Positions 1 to 13,456 of a stretch of 64,000 nucleotides of DNA are shown here, in pieces; position 1 is the stretch's first letter; each line of letters starts with the position of its first letter. The stretch is taken from the NCBI RefSeq assembly GCF_014851395.1, contig NW_024041373.1:5160122-5224121 (forward strand). Direction: 5' to 3'. Under the pieces are notes generated by a model, which saw only the letters and a program-made list of their open reading frames with translations, did no database searches and was not told where the DNA came from. A program made the position numbers and the translations under genes. Origin of the DNA: Micropterus salmoides. Taxonomy: Eukaryota; Chordata; Actinopteri; Centrarchiformes; Centrarchidae.

Positions 1-3000
1 TTACTCATGATGACTCAAAATTAAAATTTTCTAAATCATGAATTTGACTTTAACCCTCCGAAGTCGAGGTATATTTGGGTGATTTTAGCAGACTTTCTGT
101 GCATTTCTTTTTGTCTTTGCTTAGCATGTTTTATGTGGGCTAACCACATGCATAGTATCCTTTGTTTTAGTACAATTTACTAAGTATGACTCATTATCAG
201 TTTGTCAATTTAAGAAAGTATTAAGCTGCCAAGAATCCAAAAATAAAAAAATGACACAGGCACCTATACAAATCTACAAATCATTGGTGATAATCACTCA
301 AAATATTATTATAGTTCAAGATTTAACAGTTCAAAGTTGTAGAAAATATTGTTTAACTATTTATACACACAAACAGAGCAGAAAAATGTAAGACTATCAT
401 TGAAAGTCTCTGCATGCCTGTAAACTGTGATCTATAAAATGAGATACTGCATCAAAGCCCTGTGTCAGTACTCTGAAGTGATTTTCTCTCTCTACATAAT
501 ATTTAAAGTTAAAGTACTACAAATAAAACATGCTTAGTGCATTCACCTATGAATAGACGGATTAGTAAATCACTCTTGGTCAGAGCAATACTCTATATAT
601 ACTGCTGAACATAGATTTACATCAAATGAAGTCTGGGATATATTTAACAAATGTTTCTTTTTCTCTCTGCATTGACCCTAAAATATTCAATGTTCCTCTT
701 GAACTGCCATAATGAAAATTTAAGTTTAATGGATTGATTGTGGTTTGATGATCAACAAATTTAATTTTTTTTTTAATGGTGAAAAACCCAATTTCTGTTT
801 CGTAGATCCCTGAGTGTTTGTACTTTTGTCGTTCGAAGTGATTGTGGACTGAATCTATTCTTTGGTTTCTGGACTGGTGCACAGATGAAAGCGCTGCTCT
901 GTGGGAGCACACCCTGAGCTGCTCCATGGAAATACGCTGGCTGAGATTCAGTGCCTTGCTCAAGGGTCTTTGTTGATCCACATATATGCTGAGTGGCCTT
1001 TTCTCTCTTCCCTAGCCACTGGAATATTTCAGTCCATCCTTTGAAGCAACAGTGACACCAGTGACTCCATATCCATCATGCAGAAGGAGTTGTAAATATT
1101 TACAAAGATTGTCAAACCACAAACCACTGATGACAGCTGAGATGAAAGAGTTGGTGCAGGCATAGAGCAAAGGAAAGAAAAGGATGACACATAACATAGT
1201 AGCAGAGGTTACGGTCCCAGAGGTAAAGTCCGGTGTAATAAGTGAGAGGTCCAACATAACCATCACCGGGGGGTTTTCCAATTGGTAGTTAATGCTTTGA
1301 GGATAAATGATATCGCGAATCTCTGCTGACAGGCTCTGACACACTGAATCTAGCTTTAACAGCTTTTATAGATTACATCTTTAAATTAATTCCTTCACAA
1401 ACACATTGAATTACAATATCTCAAATTATCGTTGACATGTTAATTTTTTTATGAGTAACTCTCTCCTCAAACTTACTAAAGTACAGTACAGTATTCGTCT
1501 TGTTAAACTTAATTTTTGCTCTCTAGTGATTAAAATGATGTTCGAGATGAAGCTATTACCCCATATTATTACTGCCCCCAGCACAAAGACAGCTTAGATA
1601 TACTTGTGCCTCCTCTCAATGATCCAACCAAATCATAAACTCTCTTGCTCTCCATCTCTCTTCACAACTGAAATCACAGACTAAAATTCTCATATATCAC
1701 TAAATGGATTATTGAATAGCCAAGACGATGCTAAAGGGTTACCCAGTGCGTTGAAAAGCAATGCTTGATGGGTCTTGAGAGTCCCCAAGTAACGAGGTGG
1801 GAGCAAGAATGTGTTGTAGACTGCAGTGGGTTTATCATTGAAAACAGCTGCCTGATGGAAATGAGGATAATTAGAGCAGTGACACTGCATCACGGTAAAG
1901 TTGTCGGCCGTGAAATTTAAAACAATGAGCTGATGAAAGGTGCCAAAGAGGCATTGTAGAGCTGAGGGGAACTGTCACAGTTGATCTAGTGTTGAGATAA
2001 AAATATTGATCAGTGCAGCTTTAATGGAGTTTTCATAGCATGTGCTATGACTTGGAATGTTTTGAAGAAGGGACAGTGGAGACACAAGGTACATAAAACT
2101 AATGGCACCACTATATCACAGGCATGTCATCCACATGTAAATAAAAACATGGACAGGTAAAAAAAAAAAAATCAATATCTTACGTGTTTTGCTTTATGAT
2201 GATACTCAAAAATGGGAGTCACCTTCTTCTCCACTTACTTAATAATTCTCCTACAGAAATATATGTAACTTTCTCATGAATCATTATTAGTGCTCATACT
2301 CTTCATCTAGTCAAAACACTGACAGGTGTCGTCCATCATCTATGTGAATACAGTGACAAGAGGAGGGTAGAATGAAGGTGAAAGCTATGGATAGCAGTCT
2401 CAACTCATCTGTCTTCTCTATTTAAGGTGCTGAGCCATCACACTGGCTTAGAAAAACAGTGAACTTCTGCTCTGTAGCAGCTGAAGAGAATTAGTACACA
2501 GTTATGGTTGGTAACTTGGATCGTGCATGTACGAGAACTGGATACAGTGTTCAGTTCAAGTCATAGCAATGAAAGTTGTGCACCTCACTCAAATTCTGAG
2601 TTTTGCAGGCTTTTCTTGGCTAACACAACATGCATTAGAGTTTTAGCTTGGTTTCATAACAGTTTCTTTCTGGGCCAGACGTCACATGGCCTGCTGTTCT
2701 GACTGTGGTCACTATCTTAAAATCGCTTTTAAATGTTCTTTTAAGTGTTTTCCTTTAATTGATATTGCCTATGGTACGATGGATGATTAACAAGGGTTTA
2801 CACTATAATCTTAAAGTATGAGTTTGAATCTGCTTCGATGCTAAACTTAGCAGCTGTTCAGGTAAACTGTCTGTGTTATTGGACACGTTGTTATTGACCA
2901 GACGTGCTAAGGACAGCATGCCAGAGGAGTAACTTACCTGTGTTTCGGGTAACAACAAGTCACTATATTCTCGGTATTTTGAATTGACCGCACATATAGG

Positions 3001-3100
3001 CATAGGTACATAACATTCATTGCTCCGCGCGGACGTGAGTGAGGGGGGGGAGAAGATAGAAGCAGGCAGCCAAACACTACACTGCACGTATTTGAACTAC
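1..3100. other. Region without a recognised gene
   Basis: No recognisable gene. Three minus-strand open frames (622-981, 1012-1344, 1690-1893) are 67 to 119 codons long. The middle one includes a hydrophobic stretch around 1150-1210. None carries a family motif I recognise, none joins the next by a convincing splice pair, and all may be chance. The sequence is AT-rich with short A/T runs. Confidence 0.5.
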
Positions 3101-3121
3101 AGAGTGACCAACGAGGAATCG

Positions 3122-3364
3122 ATGATGGAATCCAGCTCCACACGGCCGTGGCTCCCTTTCCAGCTGCCAGGATGGTTAGGTCTCAGGGGTTTAATGTTGT
3201 TTTTGACTGGTTTTTCTGCGATTATGGTATTTCCTATTCTGTACACATTTGACAAACGTCCACCCACATCCAACTCGAGCACACTGATACCACATAGTCT
3301 GAATAGATCAAAGCGCGCAGTAGCACCACTGAGCTTCCCACTGGAGGGGAACGCCTGGTACTGA
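3122..3364 (+). CDS. Candidate small single-pass membrane protein, uncertain
   Basis: I do not recognise this open frame. From the in-frame ATG pair at 3122 it reads 80 residues to a TGA at 3362. The product has a hydrophobic segment near residues 22-42 (LMLFLTGFSAIMVFPILY), then a charged and polar tail with KR and SKR basic pairs, which would suit a single-pass membrane or signal-anchored microprotein. The frame also extends upstream to 3020. It lies in a locally GC-richer block (about 3020-3570) that could be a promoter region. An overlapping minus-strand frame (3390-3097) is about as long, so coding status is unproven. No TATA box or poly(A) signal decides the matter. It could be a chance ORF inside a 5' non-coding exon. 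Confidence 0.25.
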   Translation: MMESSSTRPWLPFQLPGWLGLRGLMLFLTGFSAIMVFPILYTFDKRPPTSNSSTLIPHSLNRSKRAVAPLSFPLEGNAWY

Positions 3365-4035
3365 GTGCTGAATAGTTCTGTGCGCGCCACTTTAAATTCT
3401 AGTTGCTATGCATACATAATCGGGAAGCTATGCTCTAGGCAGTTGCCTCTGCCTGCGCGGAACGCTCAGATGTAGTCTCCAAATTTAAACCTTTTCCGCA
3501 CTCCAACGCCCCCCAGACCCCGGCCGGGGCCTGGAACTGCATGCTCACACGCGGCTACAAAATCGGCACGGCCCTGTTAGAAACTTATGCTAGATGTCCA
3601 CTTCTCCCAAACATGAGAAATGCAAATCCTTCAAACAGCACAGTTGCAAAGATTAAGACTATAAATTAAAAATAGCTAATTCCAAGTACCCCAAACCCAG
3701 ATGTGGGTAGTTCCCAGGAGTGTGTTCACACACCTATGATTCTGTTGTTACCAATAAAATTAGCTGTACACAGGTTGTCTTAACAAATCCACTGAAATGC
3801 AAAGATTGTTTGACATTAACATATCACACCCTCACAGAAAATATGCTCTATCACAGAACACATCTTACCTTAGTGTGTGTACCCAGTGGGGTTCCAAATG
3901 AATTTAAGGCCACAAATCAGATTACAGCTGGGTTTGAATCAAGTATCTATTGTACAATTAACCAAAATGTGGAGATGTTGGATCCTTTTATTACAATCAA
4001 TCAAAGCTTGTGACTGTTAAATATGGAGATATCTG

Positions 4036-4185
4036 GAGACCATACACATGTGTTCATGGCAATCCATCCAATAGTTGTTGACATGTTTCTGAATAATGTC
4101 TAATTATGTCTGGACCAAATTACTGGACCGGCTGACCAATAGACAAGGCCATCTGTAGAGCCACATCGCTAATGTGGCTAAAAAT
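4036..4185 (+). repeat. Dispersed teleost repeat, copy A
   Basis: The block running from GGCAATCCATCCAATAG to GTGGCTAAAAAT matches a second diverged copy at 15660-15835 in the same order: GGCAAT.CA.CCAATAGTT, TGGACCAAA, GACCAATAGACA/GACAGACCAACA, then GAGCC. Family unknown. It is a non-coding interspersed repeat. Confidence 0.5.
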
Positions 4186-5195
4186 CAACACTAAATCACT
4201 CTTCAGATCTCGCCTCTCTAAATCTGTAGGTTCAAATATCACTAACACTGCCCAAATAACTCTACCATCTATGTTGGAGAGTTGGAAATAAATCCACATG
4301 TGTCAAATAGTTTGACACACATATTTTTTCTTGCACACATATCCATCCTGTCTTTCATGTCTGTCTGCCCTGGGTGCATATCTCATCTCATCTTCTTGTT
4401 CATCAAGGGGGCACCCTCTGTGCACAAGCCACTACCAACTTTGATTGATCATTCACCATCAGAGCACAACCTCAAGACCCAATTGGAGAGGATGGAGAAA
4501 TCAAGGAGAGATAGACAAAATCCATAAAAACCTGGAAGTTAATCAGTGAAATCAATCAGTGATTCTAAGGAGAACTGAAATATCAAAGTCTATTTGTCCT
4601 TTTCTGACTAATTATGGGGCTCTTCTTTAACAATGGATTCCTTTCTTGCAAGCCTGCAGTTCACAGGGGATTTAGGATCCCTTTGATTTGATCCCTTTCC
4701 CCGTTGATTCAGACTCACCCTCTAAAAAGAATGACAGAAGACAAATTGCATTGATTCTTCCATTGCTGTAAAAGCACTTTACTATTTCTCTTTTCTTTCC
4801 ACTGTGGCGCTTAGATGCCAAAAGCGAATTCTCAGTTGATTGGACCAGAAGTGTTGAAACTACGGTCAGTACCCAGTTTGGTTGCCTTCTGGAGGTATGA
4901 TGCTATGTTCCTGCACTCCTGGCAGACTTCTAAGCTCAGTGCAACACATCAATTCACTGACAGCGAAATGAAGTCATATCTTGCCAGTGATAGAGTGCTG
5001 CTCATATGTCAAGGGGGGCATCATTCACAAAGCAGTGGAACTGAGGTAACTAGAGTGGAAAATGAAAAAGACTGATATATTCATTCAACGCCACAGATTG
5101 AAAGCGAGGTTCTGGTTATAAGCACAGTTATGACATGATAAGCTTTTACTGTGTACATACGTATTTCATAAAGATGTCTAAGTATGTTTTAGTAG

Positions 5196-5197
<2 letters not shown>

Positions 5198-5234
<37 letters not shown>
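5198..5234. repeat. (GT)n microsatellite
   Basis: About 18 uninterrupted GT units followed by a GA-rich tail. Confidence 0.95.
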
Positions 5235-5241
<7 letters not shown>

Positions 5242-6304
5242 AAGGGTAGGAGCAAGAGAGATCAAGAGAGTGATGGCAAAATAGAATTCTAATTTGGGTT
5301 TGATTTGCATATGTCTGAATAACAGAGTGGCAGGAGACTGAAAAGTGTAGTAAATGTCTCAATCAAAAAGCTGGATTCTGAAGTATGTATCTACTATATA
5401 TATATGATTTACAGTAAAGCCTGTAACTGTCATGTGAGAAAAGAAGTGTAATGGTCATCTCTTGTAGTTGTTAAGCTTCATGTATGATCTCTACCTTCTC
5501 TGAGTTGCTGTTGTCACTGGGTGGTCTTCAAGAGCAAAACCGAGCGACAGAAAATCTATTTCATTTCACCCCCAGAGTTGATATGAGTAACATCCCCAGG
5601 TGCAAACAGAGTTTGTCATGGTGAAAGCAATTTTGTACATGTCAAGCACATGAGTGATATACAGCAGCAGTAGATGTACATTGGAAATAAAATAAAAAAC
5701 ACGATCCTTTCTGTGCTTCTGAATTTCTCTTCTGTGAGTCCCCATGTAGTGAAATGTTTGTGATTATTGTATAACGGCACACACCAACGCTTGAACTGGG
5801 CCTACAGTGTATTACTGGCAAACTACATTTCTATCCTAACAAGTACAGTTATATATCATTTAGTACCACCACTTTCTAATAAATGTAAGGACTAATGTTT
5901 TAGTAATAGTGCGTCTGGCAAAATAGGCCAAGTCTCCTGCTCAAACAAGTCAAGAGGAGGCAAAATGTGCCACTGTCTGAGGTACAATATGTGGTCTGGG
6001 AATCACTCTGGGGATCCTATAACTTTTTTGTATAGAGCCACAATGAGGTCAAACGTTTATTTTGTTCAGTACTTTGGTTTGTGTGATAGTGAAATGAGTC
6101 TGGCTATTAGGGGGTGCATGTGAAGTAACTGCTGTTTCTACACACGTCCTCTTGTTTTGACTTTGAATGATTATTGTAAATAATCTGATTAAATGCCATG
6201 GTTCTAGGGTGTTGATGTTTTTTCTCTTCCTATTTTACATTGTAGTTTGGCTGCCCCTAGTGTCATTGTCTTGTTTTATTTCCTGTCCTTGTGTTTCTAA
6301 GTTG

Positions 6305-6804
6305 NNNNNNNNNNNNNNNNNNNNNNNNNNNNNNNNNNNNNNNNNNNNNNNNNNNNNNNNNNNNNNNNNNNNNNNNNNNNNNNNNNNNNNNNNNNNNNNN
6401 NNNNNNNNNNNNNNNNNNNNNNNNNNNNNNNNNNNNNNNNNNNNNNNNNNNNNNNNNNNNNNNNNNNNNNNNNNNNNNNNNNNNNNNNNNNNNNNNNNNN
6501 NNNNNNNNNNNNNNNNNNNNNNNNNNNNNNNNNNNNNNNNNNNNNNNNNNNNNNNNNNNNNNNNNNNNNNNNNNNNNNNNNNNNNNNNNNNNNNNNNNNN
6601 NNNNNNNNNNNNNNNNNNNNNNNNNNNNNNNNNNNNNNNNNNNNNNNNNNNNNNNNNNNNNNNNNNNNNNNNNNNNNNNNNNNNNNNNNNNNNNNNNNNN
6701 NNNNNNNNNNNNNNNNNNNNNNNNNNNNNNNNNNNNNNNNNNNNNNNNNNNNNNNNNNNNNNNNNNNNNNNNNNNNNNNNNNNNNNNNNNNNNNNNNNNN
6801 NNNN
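6305..6804. other. Assembly gap (500 N)
   Basis: Exactly 500 N. The fixed size, shared with two other gaps here, marks a scaffold join of unknown real length. Open frames drawn across it are meaningless. Confidence 0.99.
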
Positions 6805-8386
6805 TAATACTGCCAGCACAGTTTCCTGCCTCCAAACACCCTCCTCCTCCTCCTATCTCTCTCTCTCTACTCTGTCTCTCTATGTCTCTCGCTCTCTCTC
6901 CCGGCTTGCCTGATGTGATGTGATGTGGCTTGGTTGCCTAGCAGCCATCCCCTTGTTTGAGTAAATGGGGAAGCGTAGAGATATCTGGTCTGCTGAACAA
7001 CACACACACACACACACACACATACAGCGAGAGGCAGATAATGCCCTGTTGTGTGGTTTTACAGGCTTGACAGTGTCTGTTTGATGTCTGCTGTTACCAT
7101 GTGCGGTATGAGCCAGCTATTATCAATGTCTCAGGCTGGTGTAAATTGATTTGCGTTATGGGAAGAGTCCCTGCCTTAGCTCTCAGCAAAACCCCCTTTT
7201 CTTAACCCTCGCCCTCCCTGCAGGACTACAAGCACTAATCCCTGCCTTCTGTCTTTTTCAGAACTCCACAATCACCCACACTCCCATCACTCAAGACATG
7301 AAAATCCCTCATTCATCAATGCTTCGATTTTTGCTATCGATCACTGTCGCCTCTTTTCTGCTGTCCGAAAAAATCTATTTTTACCTTTTCCCCCCGCTCA
7401 CCGGCTCCCCCTTGTTCCATCCTCTCCTCATTAGCACTATGTGTGACACCTACACAGAGGCTTCGGGAGATGAATGGTCTAATCCCTGTGGGTAAGGAGT
7501 GAAATATTACATGGTGTGCTCACACATGCACAGATGCACACACACATCGACAATGAGAGACACATGAACACACTGTGTGGTACAGTACACGTGCTTAAAT
7601 ACTCACACACACATGCCATGGTCTTGGCAGCTCTGGTAAAAGGAGACAGATTAATGGAGGAAGTGGCCTGCTGCAAAGCCTTTCAGAATGACAACGGGCA
7701 AATGAAGCTGGACCGAGTGTCACCACACACATCCATGTAAACAGTATATACCATTTAAACACCTGGGATCGATGAGCGGAATGCATAAGATCTGGGGGCT
7801 GGTATTCAGGTCACAGTATTGTTTGTGTGTGTGTGTTGAAGCCAACCCTGCAGGGGCATATGGAGGGCATGGGCTGGGTGGTGCAGGTGCAGGGCGCCAA
7901 GAAGGAAACCATAAACCATCACTGTGATGTCCAAACAAGGCCAGGGAGTCATGGATGGGTGAGGGGTGTGATGGAGGTTATGAGGATCAGATGTGGTTTC
8001 ATAATCTCACTTATAAATACAATGACTGGTATAGTAGATGTATACATAGTTCATTCCCAAGGGGCAAATTGTGTTCCAGCAGAGTTCAGTGCACAAGTTG
8101 ACAAAAGACTGTATTCAGAAAGAGCAGTAAATACAAACAAGGGTCTCTTCTCCTGTTTTCAGAGCTTTATATTCTCATGTGACATGAGCACTTTCCAAAG
8201 ATTTTACAGTAAAATCCTCAAATGTTTTTTTGCATTATTATTATTTCATAGACGTACTTTATGGCTGCTGTTTATACCAAATGTCAATGGCTATGACCTT
8301 TCATCTGCCTTAATCAATATAGGCTATTATACAAATGCATCATAATCATAAAATACATGATTGTGATTTGTACAAGTGGCATTGGT
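6805..8386. other. Intergenic, low-complexity patches
   Basis: No gene recognised. A CT-rich tract (6836-6902) and a CA microsatellite (7000-7022) lie just right of the gap. The open frames at 7151-7495 and 7827-8345 (plus strand) have ordinary non-coding composition and no motif. Confidence 0.5.
7000..7022. repeat. (CA)n microsatellite
   Basis: About 11 CA units. Confidence 0.9.
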
Positions 8387-8389
8387 TAA

Positions 8390-8640
8390 AAGAATACTTT
8401 GACATTTGGGGAAATCACTTATTTCGTTTATTTCTTAATGCTGTATGTTTCTGAATATGAAGCCAGAGCCAGCAGCCAAGTTAGCTTAGATTTTAGCATA
8501 AAGACTGGAAAAAGGAAAACAGCTGATCTGGCTCTGTCTAAACGTAACAAAATATGTGTACTAGCGCCTCTAAAGCTCACCAATTTACACATCATAAATA
8601 ATTTGTGTAATCCATACAAAGACTGAAATGTAAATATGGC
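8390..8640 (+). mobile_element. Teleost MITE-like repeat
   Basis: The order of words TTAAAAGAATACTTTGACAT, GGGGAAATCACTTATTTC, AGCATAAAGACTGGAAA, CTGGCTCTGTC and CTCTAAAGCTCACCAATT matches a very common non-autonomous repeat of percomorph fishes. A shorter inverted piece lies at 18925-19027. No coding capacity. Terminal repeats are too worn to set exact ends. Confidence 0.6.
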
Positions 8641-8719
8641 AATTTGTGGAAGCCACAGGGCCCGGCCAAAAAGTTGTCTGACACATAACCCTCTATAAAA
8701 CCACAGCTTGATAGTTTTA

Positions 8720-11700
8720 ACACTTGTCACACATTGTCAAGCCTAATAACACTGCTGTAAACGACAGCCGGTGGTGTGTTCTCTTCTATCAATCACTCCG
8801 GCTCACCTGATTTGCCTCCAGTGCTCTTGGTCCGCTTCCACACACACGACGACAGTGCCAGCACCATTACCCACTTAAACAATGACCCCCTTGTTCGCTA
8901 ACAGTCGCCCATTGGAGCTGATTAAACTTTTAAATGTCATTTAATAGAAGCGCAATGTTGCTCCAATGTGTCTGTCAGCTGCTTGAGGGGGGTAAAAGGA
9001 TACCTGGTCAGCCTCCCGGCGTGTCACACTGCCTGCTACATTCCTCAACTGGCTAGTCATCACCCTTAGTGTGGGATGTGGTGATGAGAGTGAATGTGAC
9101 CTGGACTTAAAGGGGACACAGGGGAACAGCACCTCTGAATCTGCCACCAGTTTGTTTGACCCTCTTGCAGACTAGAGTTTCTGAAGGTGCTCATGATGGA
9201 GAACAGGAGACAGAGCCCGGCCGGTTCTGTGATACTGGGAGGCCATTTTAGTTCAGCACAATGTCAATGAACAAACAATGGCTTATCTGTTTGAGGGTTT
9301 GTTTGTTTGGCGACCTTTAGCTGGAACTCAGGCACAGATAATGGCATTTGTTCCACACCAGTATTGGATTATGGGTATTTTTGTGTAACATCACATTCTC
9401 GGGATATTCCAGCGGTCTGCCTTCGTCATCATTCTAGAGCAGGGTCACATTTTCTCAGCATGTTGCGCCGAGTTAGCCGTTAATTTGACGTCCTCGACTC
9501 TGGTCCAGCTGTACCACTGAGCAGCAGGGTCACCTCCTGTTGAACGCTGCCAGAAACACAGATTTATTCCAGACCCCGCTGATGTGCTACACTGCTTCCT
9601 GAATGTTGACCATATCTCATTAAGTTGGCCCTGAGTACTGAAGTTGATGTTTGGGCTGCCAGTGTGACCCTAACACCAGATGTTCTCATAACCTTTAAAT
9701 GATATAATTCCACTGTGCCAGCACCATCTTAAATAACATTTAAATCGCCTGCTCACGACTCTTGACAGGAAATACTACCACAGATAAAAAGATAATATGT
9801 ACGTGGTTTGCTTTGTGCCATGCCTAACATCCTGATTATTTTCTCTGCAGTGCTGATGCAACGTACACTTTCATCTTTCAGTAGAGGTTATATCAATTTT
9901 AAATACTGATAAGGGGGAGTGGAGGTTTTGATCTCTTTACTAGCCAATAGAACCTGTAAGAAATTAATGTATGTGTGCATGTGTTTTGTGCATCAGCTTG
10001 CAAGTGCGTTTCTTTAGGGATCAAAAGTGCATGCATGCGTGTTGCATTCATTGCATTGTTCGGCTGCATGCATATTCTTTGAAGCAATGTGTGTCTACGA
10101 GGGGAAGCTTGATTGACAGCAAAGAGCGGGTGCCTAGCCGTGCCTGCGGTTGAGGCAGGCTGAGGGAGATGGTGGGTGTTAAGTCGTCAGTATGAGGCAT
10201 ATGTCAGAGATCAGTGCTGGACTGTGGAGATCACTGAGATGAGAATGGAGGAAGGGCACTGAGATTTGAGAGAGACAGAGATTACTGGGGGCTTGGTGCC
10301 TTGACCACAGGCAGAATGGCTGCCGATCACACACAAACACACACACAGCTCTCTTGTTGCATCCTCCTCAGCAGCGGCTGCACATGCCCAGCCCTCCAGA
10401 GACTCCATGTAAAGCCCCATGTTAATAAGATTGTCTTCCTCTCCGGGTGGAAGTGTGCGCTCCTTTGTCTCCAGAATAATGACAGGGGGAATAAGAGCCC
10501 GGCTCTTGAACCTCTTCAAGCTCTTAAGTGTCGGCAACTGAAGGAAAACAGAATGGTGGGGATTAAAGTCGGCCAAGTAGCTGTGCCGTGATAACATTCT
10601 GTACGGTTCGCCTGATCGTTATCCCAGAATGAATACTTCACTGATGTCGATACATGTAAAGGAGTCAATCCAGTGCCTCATTATGTGCAGGATCTCACAT
10701 CAATTTATCACAAACAAATCGTTATCTAGACTGTGTTTTATGTCAACGTTCACCCTGCTGAAGTGCTCTTGAGCAGGATAAAATCCCTACCAGCTCTAGC
10801 AATGCTGCTTTGTCAGCTGACCCTGAGCATTGACCCACCAGTGGAGATGGTTTAGGATGTTTTGTGAATATGAACAACTCTAGCTAGAATGCAGCAAGCC
10901 CACCAAGTTAGTCCATGATTCTTCACGTGTTTCACAACTCAAGCCTTATTCAGGGTATGTGTTATAAAGCAGCAGATTGCATCTCCAAAGGCATTTTTGA
11001 AATCTCTAAATCCACAAACTTGTTTGTTCCGCTTGTCTCTTCCTACCCATGATAGCTGTATGCCATATCCACTGTTACAGCCAGCAAGATGCTAGGGTGC
11101 AATTTTTGGGCAGCAGAACAAGCTTTAAACACAACATTGACATACTTTCACATTATTAAGTTAATATGACAAGCATGTTAGCAAACACTTACGTATTTAT
11201 CCATCCAGTAGATATGAAACAACATTAGCATTCATTTGGAGTAGGGTGTCTGGTCACCCGACAAATATTCGCTCTCCTTTTAGCTCTTTTTTTGGTCTCC
11301 ACCAACTCCTGATGGTCTCCAAACCACATTTTGTCAAGAAAACACACATGAAATGTCAAACGGGAAATGACGCAAACCTACACACAAAACAGCTGTTGTT
11401 TGTTATAAAGATAGCAATTATAAAGACAAGAATATGGGTGAAAGAATGGATTAGCACACGTAGCAGGGATGGTCTGAGCTACAGAAACAACTGGAGGTGA
11501 GTAAAAAGTGTTTTGCAGTGAAAAGTAGCTGCCTGCTCTGCCAACTGCCTGCTCTCATTGGCTGAATGTGGATGTCGAGTCGGCCAACTCCTCCAGATAT
11601 TTGGCATGCTAGATATCCGGCCGGTGTCGGCGATGTGTCAGTGATGTGTCGGGGAGCCGTTTTGATGCATCTGGCCGATTGATTACTGATTTACCCATGA

Positions 11701-13400
11701 TCACAGTCTTGCAGTCCCCAAGCTCACCAACAAGCAAATCGGGCTTAAAATCATATAGTGTGAACTAGGCTTCAGCTGCTACATGCCATGTTCAAAAGCT
11801 AGCTGCTGACTTTGTGTGCCTGCCGTTTGGTCATGGGCGGGTAGAGCACAGAGGTTATAATTAGAGCTTTCTTATTAAAAAAAATTAAAACAGCTTTCAT
11901 TAAAACAGCTGCCTGCTGCAGTTCGAAACAAGACTGATGAGAGTGGCTGAACAAACACATTAAAGTTGCAGGCTGTAAAACCAAAACTGTGAGCTGAAAA
12001 ATACTAAAATCCTCCAAAGCAAGGGAAACTGCAGTCGGGTGATACTTATCTGTGGTTCACCGCACCTTCTATTTACACTGTTATTTGAACCACTGTTCAA
12101 AATGTTGATTTGTGCAGCTATAAAAATAACAGGTGTTTGGAGCCATGTTTGTAGTTTCAGCAAGCTGCTTCATTGATGATGATTTGGAACTTTGTAGGTT
12201 CTAGATAAAATTAGCAGAAAAATAAGTGGGGTGATGGTGCTAAATCTTCTGACTGATTTTCCATCAGTTATTATTATTATTTGTTACTATGGGGGATTAT
12301 TTGTGCTCTAAAATCAGTACAACACTAAAATAAAGCTTAAAAAATTGGGCTTTAATTATCGTTGTTTATATTTTCATCTTTGGATCTGATAACAGAATCT
12401 GGTTGGGCAGAGTGGATGAATACAGCTCTCCATGCCCTCAACAACTGTCAACACAAAATTCGGCTGCTCTGAGGCGTGAGTGTCTAACTCTCAATATGAA
12501 GCAGTGCTGACAAAGAGCATGCATGCTCAGCAAAATCCTTACCTGAATAAATAAATGATAAATAAAACTGTCCAGGATCACACTAATAACAAATCTGCAA
12601 TGTGTTTGTAATTTATTTTCTGTACATGTACCCTGTTGCTCTGTAATGTACACCACCTTTATGTTCCACACAGAGGTGATTTGTATCGCTGCTGTTCTCT
12701 GTGTCCCAACATGATTGGTTGTGTTTGTTTGGCTCGTCGAAAGAAAAAAAATAAGAGTATGCGGAGTAGGTACTGATAAGAATAGCTGTTTTACTGTGTG
12801 CCACCGCCTTGGCCCCTTAATACTGAATGTGTTATCTGAGGGTGCAGCATGCCACAGTAAGCTATGTGCATGTGACGCATGGCTGAGCAGCATTCCTCCT
12901 CCTGAGTGCATCGCCGGGCAGAGATAGTAGGAAGGCAAAGCAGCCTGAATGCCGACAGAGAGGGAAAGAGGAGCAAAGAGGAGGAGAAATGAAGGGAGAG
13001 AGCAATACCGGGAACATGTAGTTAAGTGGAATGAAGTACCCTTTGTTGCAGATAAGATCATTCTGCTTCCCTAGCCGGCGTCACTAAAGTGATTTGAGCA
13101 CAACAAATGTAGCTTGATATGTCGTTGGCGGACCACAAAATGCCTCACTGAAATGCAGATAAACATTGGTCCAAGTAATAAGAGACCGGCATTTTTCTTA
13201 ATCTTAAGATTTTTCTTTTATTTCAAAATACGGTAGTGTGATGTGTGTGATCTGCCAGTTAGCAAGCTGACAGGATGAGGAGAAATAAAGTCCACACTAG
13301 AGAATGTTGCGGAAGAAGAGGCTAAATGATGGGTCTTTGGCTGCTGGGTTCAGATGGTCACCCAGCTTCCAGCAAGGTTCGCAGGCCCCTGGTCCTGGGG
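8720..13400. other. Intergenic, no gene seen
   Basis: About 4.7 kb without a supported gene. The longest frame (13061-12438, minus, 207 codons) has unbiased composition and no domain, so I do not call it. Repeat-like patches include 11236-11340 and a GC-richer stretch at 11570-11760. Confidence 0.5.
11236..11340 (+). repeat. Dispersed repeat fragment
   Basis: The phrase TTTGGTCTCCACCAACTCC with its flanks recurs near 63249 in the same orientation, after a shared GGAGTA start. A short diverged interspersed repeat of unknown family. Confidence 0.4.
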
Positions 13401-13411
13401 TCTTCTGTGGA

Positions 13412-13413
<2 letters not shown>

Positions 13414-13455
<42 letters not shown>
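13414..13455. repeat. (CA)n microsatellite
   Basis: About 20 uninterrupted CA units. Confidence 0.95.

Positions 13456-13456
<1 letters not shown>

Larger units (their letters stand above)
3400..6304. other. Intergenic, old repeats only
   Basis: No gene recognised. It begins with a short GC-rich, CpG-containing patch (about 3460-3570), then AT-rich sequence with one dispersed repeat (4036-4185) and a GT microsatellite (5198-5234). The open frames here (for example 3720-4013 and 4815-5075, plus strand) have no family signature. Confidence 0.5.

Noticed and set aside
6167..6923. Long open frames across 6305-6804, and similar ones at 32575-33373 and 53802-54368
   Set aside because: They are open only because N bases contain no stop codons.
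12438..13061. 207-codon minus-strand open frame
   Set aside because: No domain, biased residues or splice context. It overlaps other frames on both strands and looks like chance in low-stop sequence.
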